Positions 11,611-21,169 of a DNA stretch of 64,000 nucleotides are shown here, one piece after another. Below the pieces are notes generated by a model that was not told the DNA's origin, ran no database searches, and saw only the letters and a list, made by a program, of their open reading frames with translations. How positions within the stretch are numbered: position 1 is the stretch's first letter; the number at the start of each line of letters is the position of its first letter. A program made the translations under genes and the position numbers. The stretch is from Strigamia acuminata (Eukaryota; Arthropoda; Chilopoda; Geophilomorpha; Linotaeniidae): NCBI GenBank assembly GCA_949358305.1, contig OX442317.1:9862186-9926185 (forward strand). The letters run 5' to 3'.

Positions 11611-11793
11611 TTATTTTCTATTTCCATCTTTCGTATACGGTCGATAGAAAAAACTCCACATCAATCCTAGTATTACAAGGAGAATGAGGAAAGTGCCCAA
11701 TCCTGTTAAATCCTGTATACTGTATATCCCAGACGCAAATCCTATCAGTATTGTGCATTCCGTAAAATATTCGAAAATATTATTCAGCGACAA
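11611..11793 (-). CDS. Small hydrophobic ORF, doubtful
   Basis: A 60-codon minus-strand frame has two hydrophobic stretches and a charged tail (residues 20-50 are strongly apolar; the end is YTKDGNRK). The listed start is a TTG, so it would have to be an internal exon. It sits just outside the 3' LTR of the Gypsy element. I do not recognise a family and no splice partner was found. Confidence 0.25.
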   Translation of the reverse strand: MSLNNIFEYFTECTILIGFASGIYSIQDLTGLGTFLILLVILGLMWSFFYRPYTKDGNRK

Positions 11794-11954
11794 TTGCTTT
11801 ATTTTTAATAAACATACACACTTAATTACAAATTATTTTTCACTTGCCTTCTCTGTTCCAGAGAGTTCAAAACAGCTACAACACTGTATTCGGTTTAAAC
11901 ATGTAAGCAATTTTCACAGCAACAGCAGATCAGACTAATTTGTGGAAAGAATAT

Positions 11955-12447
11955 TGTTACGTGGCTAAATGGGGATTGATTTAGTCCTACGTGACATGAA
12001 TTCACTCAAGAATGACACAGGGTTTTATATGTAAAATGCCTGTTGGCTTTATTGTTCAAAGTCGGACATTTACTAATGTAAATGTTCGGTCATCAGCTCT
12101 TATTACATTTGTTCATTTATTAAACCTAAAACACATAAATGGTTCATTCAAATCAAATAAGGATGATGCTGTTGTTTATTCAATTCAGTTTAGGAAACCT
12201 AGTCCTGCCTGACCGTCAACCGGCTGGCAGTAGTAGGTGAAGGTAACAGTTTGAGACTCAAAAGAGATCTGAGCTCTCTGGCTTAATCAACTCACTAAGT
12301 AAACTCCTATTCCCCCTATCAACTAAGTTGAACGGTCTGTGCATCTAATTAGGTGCGCAGCGCCGTCTAGTGAGAATTCATTGCATTAAATGCCTAAACA
12401 GAGCGAGCAGAGCCAGCCGATACACGGTACGGCTCTACCGCGTAACA
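11955..12447 (-). repeat. 3' LTR of the Gypsy element
   Basis: It matches 20467-20959 base for base as far as I can read. The terminal inverted repeat is TGTTACG/CGTAACA. Identical 66-codon plus-strand frames in both LTRs are a by-product of the identity, not genes. Confidence 0.95.
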
Positions 12448-12460
12448 GCCCCCCCCTTTA
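12448..12460 (-). other. Polypurine tract of the Gypsy element
   Basis: On the coding strand the bases immediately before the 3' LTR read TAAAGGGGGGGGC. This is the expected position and composition of the plus-strand primer. Confidence 0.85.
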
Positions 12461-12856
12461 ATTTTTTCGGTCTCTCGAAAAACAATGAATTGTTCTAACT
12501 AACGCATCTCCTTTCACATTAAAAAATTCAAATCATAAACTCAATTTTACAATTTTGAGAATCTCTTTTCATCATCCTTATTTTTACAAAAATATAATAT
12601 GATACACTTTTCAATGTTTATAAATGTCATAGTCACTTTTTATTACATTTTTACATTGGAAACAATTTTCAAAGTTTAAAATTCAATAAAATTAACACTT
12701 TTCATCAATAATAACACTTTTTGGTTTTTTGTTTTATATTACTTTTTTTTCAAGTTTTCAATTTTCTATAAAATAAAAAAAACACACACACAAAAAAAAA
12801 TGTTCAAAGTTCGTGTTGATTTTACACTTATTCACTTAAAGAAGTTAAAGTTCACT

Positions 12857-14230
12857 TCACTCTCCTCCTTCCGCTTGATCCTTCTTATCTTCTTCCTTGA
12901 TCAACTCGAATGGGAGAATTTCACGATTTGCAATCTCGTACACAAATCGTAAGCGTAACTCACATGGCTCCCCAAACTGCATTAAGTCACGGTCTTCAAC
13001 ATATCTTCTAGTGAAGTAAAGTATGGTTGGGCCACAGCTGTCATTATCCAATTGGTGCATACGTGGCGGGTCCCAACGTATGAATTTGTTTGGAAACTTT
13101 ACTCCTGCATCCATCAACGAGTATCTTAAAGATTCCCACTTTGGATATGTGCGCTCTATTGGTCCGCTTGGGTCGTAAAGCACGTATTGGGTTGGCTTTT
13201 TCCGCCAATCCACTATGAAAAGCTGCCAATGCTCTTCAATAGGAACTGGAAACACCCAAATCTTCTTTTGAGCACTTGGAAGTCTCTTCATTAGCCAATA
13301 GATCGCTTCCTTTCGTTTAGCTGGGTCCACCATTTTGAAGACCCACTCAGATTGAATTGGTGCCAATATGGGATATCGTTCTTCTAACAGTTGGAGGTAG
13401 TGATCAACGACGCTGTCATACGTCCAGCTCTGTCGTCCCGGCGTTAGATCGCCTAATGCTGCCATCTGATAGTTCATGACTTTAATCGGCGGACAACCCA
13501 CGGCGTCGAATGCTAAGTCATATTTTGGCGCATTACTATAGTCTAATGCAAGTCCGAGAGCCTGGACCTGTCGTGCAGCGTCCAACTCCACACGGTATAC
13601 CCGTATAGGAGTAGGAAATACTACACTAGGGTCCTGGAAGGACTCTCTTCTCGCTAGGGCGATGGCTTTTAAAATATTTTTTCTTATTTTCGCCTCCTGG
13701 ATCAGCAAAGCATTCGCCCCTGTTCTCCACAACTGATAGTCGGGCAATCCCATCACTCCTTTTAATTTCCTGGCTCTAATGGCGTTGACCATATTCCGGT
13801 GCTCCATTCGCAAATCATTTAATCGGCGTTTGTTTCGATCAACGGTGTGACGCATTTCTTCTTCCCGGATTCTTTTTGATTGCTCGTCAAACACTTTCTT
13901 CTTTTGTGCTTTCTTATCTCGTTTCAATTGTCGATTCTTACGACGACGACGCAATAAGCCTTCTTCACCCTTTGTTAATGGTCCTGCATATTTCTTTTTG
14001 TCTTCCTCCGCCTTTTGTTTTCCTTCTGTAAACGGGCGTGGGCAGTTAACCAATTCGTCCAAAGTTTTACTTGTGCTCGGCTTATTTGCTAAATAAATTT
14101 CCAAGTCATCGCCTTTCTTAAGTTGACGTTCCAAAAGATCGCCCACTTGCATCGAGCAAACCGAATCCGCATCGCTGTCACTGTCACTACGCACATCCAT
14201 CCGATCAAATTTGCTTGCCATTTCGTCCAT
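12857..14230 (-). CDS. Gypsy ORF3: Ulp1/C48-type cysteine protease in env position
   Basis: This 457-residue protein lies between pol and the 3' LTR, where errantiviruses carry env. No signal peptide or membrane segment is visible. Residues 1-60 are acidic with an SDSDSDADS run, and residues 75-145 are very rich in Lys/Arg and probably helical. From about 265 the sequence follows the Ulp1/SENP fold. His334 lies in EEHWQLFIVDW, Asp353 in YVLYDPSG, Gln393 in MHQLDNDSCG and Cys399 in the same motif. The catalytic His-Asp-Cys triad and the oxyanion Gln are therefore all present. C48 enzymes cleave SUMO, NEDD8 or related isopeptide bonds, and related adenain-type proteases process viral proteins. 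The substrate here is unknown. The frame is uninterrupted, and a 3' splice-site-like sequence sits a few bases upstream of the ATG, suggesting a spliced subgenomic mRNA. Confidence 0.9.
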   Translation of the reverse strand: MDEMASKFDRMDVRSDSDSDADSVCSMQVGDLLERQLKKGDDLEIYLANKPSTSKTLDELVNCPRPFTEGKQKAEEDKKKYAGPLTKGEEGLLRRRRKNRQLKRDKKAQKKKVFDEQSKRIREEEMRHTVDRNKRRLNDLRMEHRNMVNAIRARKLKGVMGLPDYQLWRTGANALLIQEAKIRKNILKAIALARRESFQDPSVVFPTPIRVYRVELDAARQVQALGLALDYSNAPKYDLAFDAVGCPPIKVMNYQMAALGDLTPGRQSWTYDSVVDHYLQLLEERYPILAPIQSEWVFKMVDPAKRKEAIYWLMKRLPSAQKKIWVFPVPIEEHWQLFIVDWRKKPTQYVLYDPSGPIERTYPKWESLRYSLMDAGVKFPNKFIRWDPPRMHQLDNDSCGPTILYFTRRYVEDRDLMQFGEPCELRLRFVYEIANREILPFELIKEEDKKDQAEGGE

Positions 14231-14645
14231 TCGGATTCTAATATATTATTTGAAAAGAAAATAAAATAAATTAATTCATTAATTCAAAATATTCACAAAA
14301 TTATTCCAATTTTCATTCACTATTTCATTTAACATTTCATGTTGCACTAAATTACACTAAATTTAACAATTCTTCAACTAATTAGTCACTTGATAATATA
14401 TGCACACACTAAAATTTCATTTCGAAGATTTAACACAATTATTTAAGTTTAAATTTCCATTTCGCGATGTTATTTTCTCACAAAATTCGCGATAAATTCG
14501 TTTCGTTTTTAAGCTATTTGTTCGCCAAATTCGTTCAAAATCCACTCCTTTCACTTACGGAATCACACACAAATCAACTGCTGCTGTTATTAATGCTTTA
14601 GGTTTCTTTGAGTCACACAGTAAACCCGGTTCGTCTCAGAAAACC
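14231..14645 (-). promoter_or_regulatory. Pol-ORF3 spacer with candidate splice acceptor at 14238
   Basis: On the coding strand the sequence CAAATAATATATTAG ends at 14238, and the ORF3 ATG (14230) follows after seven bases. That is a plausible 3' splice site for a subgenomic ORF3 mRNA, analogous to env mRNA. The rest of the spacer is AT-rich, with no ORF. Confidence 0.5.
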
Positions 14646-17600
14646 TTAACACAATCCACTGTAGTCACGACGAGCCTGTTTGCGAAGGCGACGTGACCGG
14701 AAACTCTCGATTTCAGGCGGCGACGCGTCATCGACTGCGTCAGCGACACCTGTCGGCGGTTTTCGCAATTGATTTTCTTTGTTTTTCCGTTCGTCTTCGT
14801 TTTGCCATCTTTCCATAATTTCTTTCGGTCCATAGAGCGCTTTTAATCGCTCTTTTTCGCTTGGAATTGGGAAATTTGACACTTTTATTGTATTTTCTTC
14901 AGGTTCAAAGAGTGTTTTTAACGAAATTTGATCGTCATCGCTAATGAATCGTTCTTTAGCGATCGGAATTGGCGAAGTTGATGTGTTTTCTTCAATTTCT
15001 TGTTGTTTTTCACTCTGTGTTGCAGTTTCATCAGCAAATGTGACTTTTTTAGCCGTCAATTCTTCTAATATCTCCGCTGGAATTTCTTCTCTGGGTTTAT
15101 ACGGTTTTAATCGTTCAATATTAACAATATCTGTTTTCTTTCCATTTGAGCTTCTAATTTCATAGTCATTTGGCGCGGTTCTTCTTACTATTTCGTATGG
15201 GCCTGAGAACTGTGGTAGGAGTTTTTCACTTAACCCAACTTTTCTATTGGGTGTTTTGAGATATACTAATTCTCCTGGGTCAAATTCCACATGGACTCGG
15301 CCTTGATCGAATCTTTTTCTGCTTTTTTCTCCTTGCCACTCCAACCTTTCATTTGCTATTTTCCTAGCTTCTCGGATGAATTTTGAGGTTCGCAAGGTAA
15401 ATTCTTTTTGAGGTAAGTTGAGGTTTACGTCCACGTTCAAATCAACTTCATATCCTTTCAAAAGATAATAAGGTGTATATCCTGTCGTCTCGTGCACACC
15501 GGTATTATACGAGAAAAGCAAAAATGGCAAAAAATCATCCCAGTCCCTCTGGTCCTTATCAACATAAATCTGCAACATTTTTGCAAACGTCGCATTAAAA
15601 CGCTCAGTAAGTCCATTGGTCCTTGGATGGTACCCTGAAGTGGTTTTGTGTAGGGCTTTAAACATATTTGATACTTCTTCCACCATTTTGTTTCTGTATT
15701 CTGTGCCTCTATCGCTCAGGATTTCTCTCGGACTGCCTTCCTTCAACATTAACTCATAAAGCAAGGTTCTAGCTGCTTCCAACGCTGTTGATGCTGGAGC
15801 TGCTCTAGCAATCACTGTCCGCGACAAATAATCTGTCATTACGAAAACATACTTGTTGCCCTTTTCGGAGGTTGGAAAACTTCCCAGTGTGTCGATTCCA
15901 ATCCTCTCGAAAGGCTTAGATATCGTAGACCACGGCTGCATTAAACCTTTTGGCGCTGTCGTCATTGATTTCGAGCTCGCGCAATGTGGACAAGAAAGTA
16001 CGTAATTTCTAACGTCTTTATATATCCGGGGCCAGAAGAATCTTGTTCTCATTCTCTTCCATGTTTTGTTTAGGCCCAAGTGAGCACCCGTCAGTCCATC
16101 ATGCATTTCTTCAAGAACGGCCGTTTTCAAATGCTGTGGAACGTATAACAGATTTACTTCCGTGTCTAGGGAATTCAAAGAATTTTTCTTCCTAAACAAC
16201 ACGTTATCGAGAAGGACGAACTGCTTTAGAGGACGTCTTCTCTTCTTCGGAAGTTGCTCTACTTGATTCATTGCGGTGATCAATTCCAGTAGCTTCTTGT
16301 CCTTACGCTGCTCAGCAGGAAGGTCGAGCTGTTCGAGTAAAAGTGAGGGAACTATTTCGTTTTCTTCCTCGCTTAAATCTTCTGGAATTCTGCTCAAGGC
16401 GTCGGCATCTTTGTGCGCTTTTCCGCTCTTGTAGATCACATCGAAATCAAAATCTACTAGCTGTAGGCTCCATCTAGCTAGTCTGCCATTGGGGTTTTTG
16501 ACTGATTTTAGCCATTGGAGTGCCGAATGGTCTGTAATTATCTGGAACTTCTTACCATACAGATAAGGTCGGTACTTTTCAATTCCAAACAGAATAGCCA
16601 GACATTCCCTTTCTGTGGCTGTGTAATTCTGTTCTGCTTGGCTGAGAAGTCTACTGGCATAAGCTATCACATGTTCTTGTTTGTTTATCTTCTGTTTCAA
16701 CACTGCTCCAAGACCATATGCGCTCGCGTCAGTCGATACCATGAAGGGTTCTTCAAAATTAGGGTGCGCAAGCACTGGCACGGTGATAAGGGCGGTCCTT
16801 AATGTTTTAAAGGCCTTGTCATGAGGTGGGCCCCAATCAAATTTCTCGTCCTTCTTCGTCAAATTGACTAAGGGCTTGGATATGTCCGCAAAACCTGGAA
16901 TGAACTTCCTGTAATACGAACAGAGCCCTATGAATCCTCGAAGAAGTTTGAGGTTAGTAGGAACTGGAAACTTTGCGACCGATTCCAAGTTCCTAGGGTC
17001 TGGTGATATACCCTCAGAGTCCACGACATGTCCCAAATACTTAATGGTGTTTGTCCCAAATGTGCACTTGCTCAACTTCACCTTTAAGTTAGATTGTCTT
17101 AGCTTGTCGAAAACGTTGTCTAGATCTTTCAAATGCTGATCGAATGTTTTAGAGAAAATGATAAGGTCGTCAATGTACGCTATACAGACTTTGCCTAGGA
17201 GGTTGCCTAAAACTTTATTCATTAACTTTTGAAAAGCCGCTGGACTATTGCATAATCCCATTCCTAGGACGTTAAACTCAAAATGTCCGCTTGAAGTGGT
17301 AAATGCTGTTTTTTCGCGATCTTGTTCATCTATTTCGACTTGATAATATCCTTGAATAAGATCCATCATGGAGAAGAACTGTGCACCTGCCAGCTGATCT
17401 AAAGTGTCATCTATTCTTGGCAATGGGTACACCATTTTCTTTGTTATCGCATTCAAACGTCTCCAGTCGACACAAAATCTCCACTTACCATCTCTTTTCT
17501 TTATTAGCAATACAGGCGCGCTCCAGGGACTTTCTGATTCCCTTATCACTCCCATATCAAGCAATTTCTTTGTTTCCTCAGCTTCGACTTCTTTTTCCTT

Positions 17601-18590
17601 CATAGAACGACGATACGGTTGCAAATGTATTGGTTCATGGTCTCCAGTATCGATTTTATGCTTATACACTTGAACTCTTCCCAAATCCTTGTCAGAAACA
17701 GCAAATCTGTCTTGATTCTTTTGAAGAAGTTGTCGCATTTGCTCTTGTTGGTCTTTATTCATTTTGTCTTTTGCTATTGAGGCGTCAAAGTCAAAACAGT
17801 GTACCTGTTTTTCATCAAACACCCCAACATCAACCACATAATAAGCTTTTGCGATTGCTGACTTCTCCTTCAGAAAGACTGTCTTCTTGGTTGGGTTAGC
17901 CACTCGAATGATGCCTTTGCCATTCTTGAAATCTGTCAAAGTTTTACAACCTATCACAGCAAATCTATCAGTAACATTATGCAATGGTTGCACAAACATG
18001 TCCAATGTTATTGCTTTATTCAAATAGATGGGAACAATGCATTCGTGCATTGGTGGTATAGTGATGTTTTTCATTACCCTCGCAACATAATTCTGATCAA
18101 CAAAAGTTTTATTCATTGGAAATGACACTTCCTTTCCACTAGTTCGGCCCACAAAGATTTTTTGTTTGTCGTAGTCTAACACACACTTCGCGAACAGCAT
18201 GAATGGGTCACTTAGCAGTAATTCATAATGAAATCCTTTAACAATCAGGACCTCGATCCTGTATGTTAATTCACCAATTGTAATGTTCATCTTGGTTTTT
18301 CCTATTGGAGTCACAAGTTCTCCGCTTACCCCTTGTAATCGTATATTTGGGCTTGGCGGGTACTTCAACTGTAAAGCTTCAGCAAGCTCTTCGCTGATAA
18401 CATTGCGTTTTCCTCCAGTGTCCATAACTGCCTTGACTTCCATGTTGTTCACTATTACTGGAATTTCCAATAGAGATTCTGAAATGTTCATATTGACTAC
18501 GATTATCTTTTCTTTTCTACTTTTTCTTTTCTTCTTTGGATGACAACATCTTCCTTGTTGATGGTGACATCTTCTTTGTGGCCGACCCAC
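14646..18590 (-). CDS. pol: Gypsy Pol polyprotein (PR-RT-RNaseH-IN)
   Basis: 1314 codons are open from the gag stop. The aspartic protease has DTG at 57-59. Reverse transcriptase runs from about 340 to 540, with PWSAPVLLIKK, a catalytic YIDD at 472-475 and the FNVLGMGLCNSPAAFQ substrate segment. RNase H begins around the STDAS motif (Asp621). The integrase zinc module has His830, His837, Cys867 and Cys870, and its catalytic triad is Asp900, Asp960 and Glu996. A Lys/Arg-rich tail follows. The frame opens with GTG at 18590, overlapping the last base of the gag stop codon. Pol lies in the -1 frame relative to gag, so it is probably made by -1 frameshifting rather than started at that GTG. No inactivating change is visible. 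Confidence 0.95.
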   Translation of the reverse strand: MGRPQRRCHHQQGRCCHPKKKRKSRKEKIIVVNMNISESLLEIPVIVNNMEVKAVMDTGGKRNVISEELAEALQLKYPPSPNIRLQGVSGELVTPIGKTKMNITIGELTYRIEVLIVKGFHYELLLSDPFMLFAKCVLDYDKQKIFVGRTSGKEVSFPMNKTFVDQNYVARVMKNITIPPMHECIVPIYLNKAITLDMFVQPLHNVTDRFAVIGCKTLTDFKNGKGIIRVANPTKKTVFLKEKSAIAKAYYVVDVGVFDEKQVHCFDFDASIAKDKMNKDQQEQMRQLLQKNQDRFAVSDKDLGRVQVYKHKIDTGDHEPIHLQPYRRSMKEKEVEAEETKKLLDMGVIRESESPWSAPVLLIKKRDGKWRFCVDWRRLNAITKKMVYPLPRIDDTLDQLAGAQFFSMMDLIQGYYQVEIDEQDREKTAFTTSSGHFEFNVLGMGLCNSPAAFQKLMNKVLGNLLGKVCIAYIDDLIIFSKTFDQHLKDLDNVFDKLRQSNLKVKLSKCTFGTNTIKYLGHVVDSEGISPDPRNLESVAKFPVPTNLKLLRGFIGLCSYYRKFIPGFADISKPLVNLTKKDEKFDWGPPHDKAFKTLRTALITVPVLAHPNFEEPFMVSTDASAYGLGAVLKQKINKQEHVIAYASRLLSQAEQNYTATERECLAILFGIEKYRPYLYGKKFQIITDHSALQWLKSVKNPNGRLARWSLQLVDFDFDVIYKSGKAHKDADALSRIPEDLSEEENEIVPSLLLEQLDLPAEQRKDKKLLELITAMNQVEQLPKKRRRPLKQFVLLDNVLFRKKNSLNSLDTEVNLLYVPQHLKTAVLEEMHDGLTGAHLGLNKTWKRMRTRFFWPRIYKDVRNYVLSCPHCASSKSMTTAPKGLMQPWSTISKPFERIGIDTLGSFPTSEKGNKYVFVMTDYLSRTVIARAAPASTALEAARTLLYELMLKEGSPREILSDRGTEYRNKMVEEVSNMFKALHKTTSGYHPRTNGLTERFNATFAKMLQIYVDKDQRDWDDFLPFLLFSYNTGVHETTGYTPYYLLKGYEVDLNVDVNLNLPQKEFTLRTSKFIREARKIANERLEWQGEKSRKRFDQGRVHVEFDPGELVYLKTPNRKVGLSEKLLPQFSGPYEIVRRTAPNDYEIRSSNGKKTDIVNIERLKPYKPREEIPAEILEELTAKKVTFADETATQSEKQQEIEENTSTSPIPIAKERFISDDDQISLKTLFEPEENTIKVSNFPIPSEKERLKALYGPKEIMERWQNEDERKNKENQLRKPPTGVADAVDDASPPEIESFRSRRLRKQARRDYSGLC

Positions 18591-19921
18591 TAGTTTTCCT
18601 CTTCTTGTTGACCTTGTTGTGGGTTCTGCTTAGGATTAGGGTTAGTTTTACCACCCCCTTGTGTCCTTTTCTTCTTAAACCACCTTTTGTTGTTTGGGTT
18701 CCCTCTATTCTCTTGAGGTTGTTGCTCCTGTGGCGCTGATGTGTTATGTTCACAACCATAACGATGCCAACATCCACATGAACGCGTTGTTGTCGGACTG
18801 CTATTTGACCGTTGTCTACCTCTGTTATATCTACCTCTAAAGTTCTGTCCGCGCTGCGATGCTGGAATATACCACTCGCCTTGTATGAATAATGGAACCG
18901 ATTGTTGTGGCTCTACTGACTCACTCACGAGCTTTTGCTGTTTTAATTTGATATTTTCAGCTAATAACTCGGCGTAGCTTACTGGGGATCCCCCTGTTCC
19001 AGACAGTATACCTGTTGTCGTAGGGTTCACCTTTTCATCTACAACTTTTTTGAACATTGTGAGCAGTAGATCCGCTGGTTCCTCTGTTTTGTGACTTTCA
19101 TACAATTTAAGTCTCTGTTCCATTTCTTCTAACGTCGATGGAAATACTGTTATCATCATCTTCTGCATTGCAGGCTTCAAACCTTGGTAAACATAATTTA
19201 TTTTCTGAATTTCAGTCATTTCTGGTAGAATAAACGCACATTCGGCCAAGACTTTCTTCATGAAGGCATCTGCTGTACCCTCTTTATGTTTCATGAAGTG
19301 GAGAGTATTGTAAACATTTTCTTGGCTTCTTCTAAATTTTTTCTCGATCTGTGGTTTCCAATCCGTCCATTTCCATGTCGGATTCTTCTTTAGTTGTTCC
19401 ACAAACCATGCCAATCCATCAGTCTTTAAGGCTAATGCTAGATGTTTTACCCTCTCATCATCTGTTCCTATTGTAGCTTCATATGCCACAAGCCATTGGT
19501 CGATGTTGCCCTTTTCTGTATCATAAGTGACAACAGGTCGCTTCTGCACTACCAAACTCTTCAATAAGTCGGTCAATACGTCCGTTGGAGTCTGTGATGA
19601 TGTCATTTTTGGAAAATTTGGTTCAATTGGTGTTGGAACTGGTTTAGTCTTTACTGGTGTAAATGTCTTTATTATTTCTTCTAAACCTTTTTGTGGAATT
19701 AATTTTATTAACGGAGTAGCGAAATCCAACTTCTGTAGGATTGATTGAGGTTGAGATCGGACTTCTCTATCTTCCTTCTGAGGTTCAGTGTCAGATTCAG
19801 ATCCAGTGTTCCTTTTCTTTCTAGTAGCGATAAATTTCAAATCCGGTTCGGGCAATTCCCAATTTTGTAAATCTTGAAGATTATCCGTATTAAACTGCGA
19901 CAATTTTATTGGCTTAGCCAC
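18590..19921 (-). CDS. gag: Gypsy Gag
   Basis: The 443-residue structural protein starts at the first ATG after the leader. Residues 110-290 carry the capsid-like core (WLVAYEATIG, LAWFVEQL, KFRRSQENVY motifs typical of retrotransposon Gag). The C-terminal third is Gln/Asn/Arg-rich, with RG repeats around 350-365 and a compact Cys/His cluster CGCWHRYGCEH. The cluster resembles a zinc knuckle but does not fit the canonical CX2CX4HX4C spacing. Gag should form the cytoplasmic particle and package the RNA. The stop TAG at 18590-18592 overlaps the pol frame by one base. Confidence 0.9.
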   Translation of the reverse strand: MAKPIKLSQFNTDNLQDLQNWELPEPDLKFIATRKKRNTGSESDTEPQKEDREVRSQPQSILQKLDFATPLIKLIPQKGLEEIIKTFTPVKTKPVPTPIEPNFPKMTSSQTPTDVLTDLLKSLVVQKRPVVTYDTEKGNIDQWLVAYEATIGTDDERVKHLALALKTDGLAWFVEQLKKNPTWKWTDWKPQIEKKFRRSQENVYNTLHFMKHKEGTADAFMKKVLAECAFILPEMTEIQKINYVYQGLKPAMQKMMITVFPSTLEEMEQRLKLYESHKTEEPADLLLTMFKKVVDEKVNPTTTGILSGTGGSPVSYAELLAENIKLKQQKLVSESVEPQQSVPLFIQGEWYIPASQRGQNFRGRYNRGRQRSNSSPTTTRSCGCWHRYGCEHNTSAPQEQQPQENRGNPNNKRWFKKKRTQGGGKTNPNPKQNPQQGQQEEEN

Positions 19922-20008
19922 ACTAAAGCCTTTATATTGCGCTTTTTATCACTTTCACTAGCACTGATTCACTTTCTAAACACTGAATACACTAACACGA
20001 ATTCATTA

Positions 20009-20010
20009 CC
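20009..20010 (-). promoter_or_regulatory. Candidate splice donor in the Gypsy leader
   Basis: On the coding strand the leader reads TTTTCAG followed by GTAATGAAT, a strong 5' splice-site consensus, with the exon ending at 20010. A related, diverged leader at 24060-24600 keeps ATTCAG/GTAATGG in the corresponding place. Joining it to the acceptor at 14238 would give an mRNA whose first long ORF is ORF3. Confidence 0.55.
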
Positions 20011-20450
20011 TGAAAACTTAAAGTGTTATTAGCATATAATACATAAATATTACACTCAAAATTACAAAGAAAATAAACCATCAATAACATTTCAAAACAA
20101 TTTGTTCAATTCCTATAAATTCACAAAATTTCCTGTAAATAAATATCAAAATTAGTATTTATACACTATATATTTTATTTATTCTAAATATAACAATTGT
20201 AAATCAATTTATTAATCCCTAATAAACAATTAAACTCTATTTTCATTTCCAAAATGCAAATTATTTCACACAATGACATTAAATATTCAAGCTGTGACTT
20301 CACTTATCTTTACCAACTCTGAGTCATTCAAGATAATTGCTATAAAATCAGCAATTTTCAAGTTTTTATTTCTAGATTTTTATTAAATTATTTTGGCAAT
20401 TTTAATCCAATTTTAATGGGATTTTAAATCTAAACGGGCTACAATCGAGA

Positions 20451-20464
20451 CCGCATCTCCACCA
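20451..20464 (-). other. Primer-binding site of the Gypsy element
   Basis: Two bases after the 5' LTR the coding strand reads TGGTGGAGATGCGG. It starts with the TGG that pairs with a tRNA CCA end. The same block is retained next to the related LTR remnant at 24585-24598. I could not name the tRNA with confidence. Confidence 0.7.
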
Positions 20465-20466
20465 GT

Positions 20467-20959
20467 TGTTACGTGGCTAAATGGGGATTGATTTAGTCCT
20501 ACGTGACATGAATTCACTCAAGAATGACACAGGGTTTTATATGTAAAATGCCTGTTGGCTTTATTGTTCAAAGTCGGACATTTACTAATGTAAATGTTCG
20601 GTCATCAGCTCTTATTACATTTGTTCATTTATTAAACCTAAAACACATAAATGGTTCATTCAAATCAAATAAGGATGATGCTGTTGTTTATTCAATTCAG
20701 TTTAGGAAACCTAGTCCTGCCTGACCGTCAACCGGCTGGCAGTAGTAGGTGAAGGTAACAGTTTGAGACTCAAAAGAGATCTGAGCTCTCTGGCTTAATC
20801 AACTCACTAAGTAAACTCCTATTCCCCCTATCAACTAAGTTGAACGGTCTGTGCATCTAATTAGGTGCGCAGCGCCGTCTAGTGAGAATTCATTGCATTA
20901 AATGCCTAAACAGAGCGAGCAGAGCCAGCCGATACACGGTACGGCTCTACCGCGTAACA
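20467..20959 (-). repeat. 5' LTR of the Gypsy element
   Basis: The partner of 11955-12447, identical by eye, followed by the right-hand ATAT flank. It should hold the promoter for the genomic RNA. Confidence 0.95.
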
Positions 20960-21169
20960 ATATTTTTGTTTAAATTTCGTAAAATAGATTTGGAATAAAA
21001 AATTTAATTTTTCTTATAGATTTGGTTTGTATTTAATTCTAATAAAAACACTTGGCTTTTAATTTCATCACTAGTCCAATCTGTATTTTTTTTTTAAAAA
21101 AAACATACAGTTAAAGTGTATGTGGACAAACCCCAGCACACGTTTATTGTATCCTTTTATCTCTTTCTC

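Larger units (their letters stand above)
11955..20959 (-). mobile_element. Complete Ty3/Gypsy retrotransposon with Ulp1-like third ORF
   Basis: This is a 9-kb LTR retrotransposon on the minus strand. Its LTRs (11955-12447 and 20467-20959, 493 bp each) read as identical by eye and begin and end TGTTACG...CGTAACA. The insertion is flanked by ATAT on both sides (11951-11954 and 20960-20963), consistent with a 4-bp target duplication. In transcription order it has the 5' LTR, a primer-binding site, a 0.5-kb leader with a splice-donor-like site, Gag, Pol in the -1 frame, a 0.4-kb gap, a third ORF, a polypurine tract and the 3' LTR. The domain order PR-RT-RNaseH-IN is the Ty3/Gypsy order. Intact frames and matching LTRs point to a recent insertion that may be transposition-competent. 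Confidence 0.95.

Noticed and set aside
12012-12212. Identical 66-codon plus-strand ORFs at 12012-12212 and 20524-20724
   Set aside because: They are the same stretch of the two LTRs. Identity follows from the LTR pair and the composition is not protein-like.
18517-18777. 86-codon minus-strand ORF at the gag/pol boundary
   Set aside because: Third-frame translation of the gag nucleic-acid-binding region. Gag and pol frames cover the same bases with real domains.
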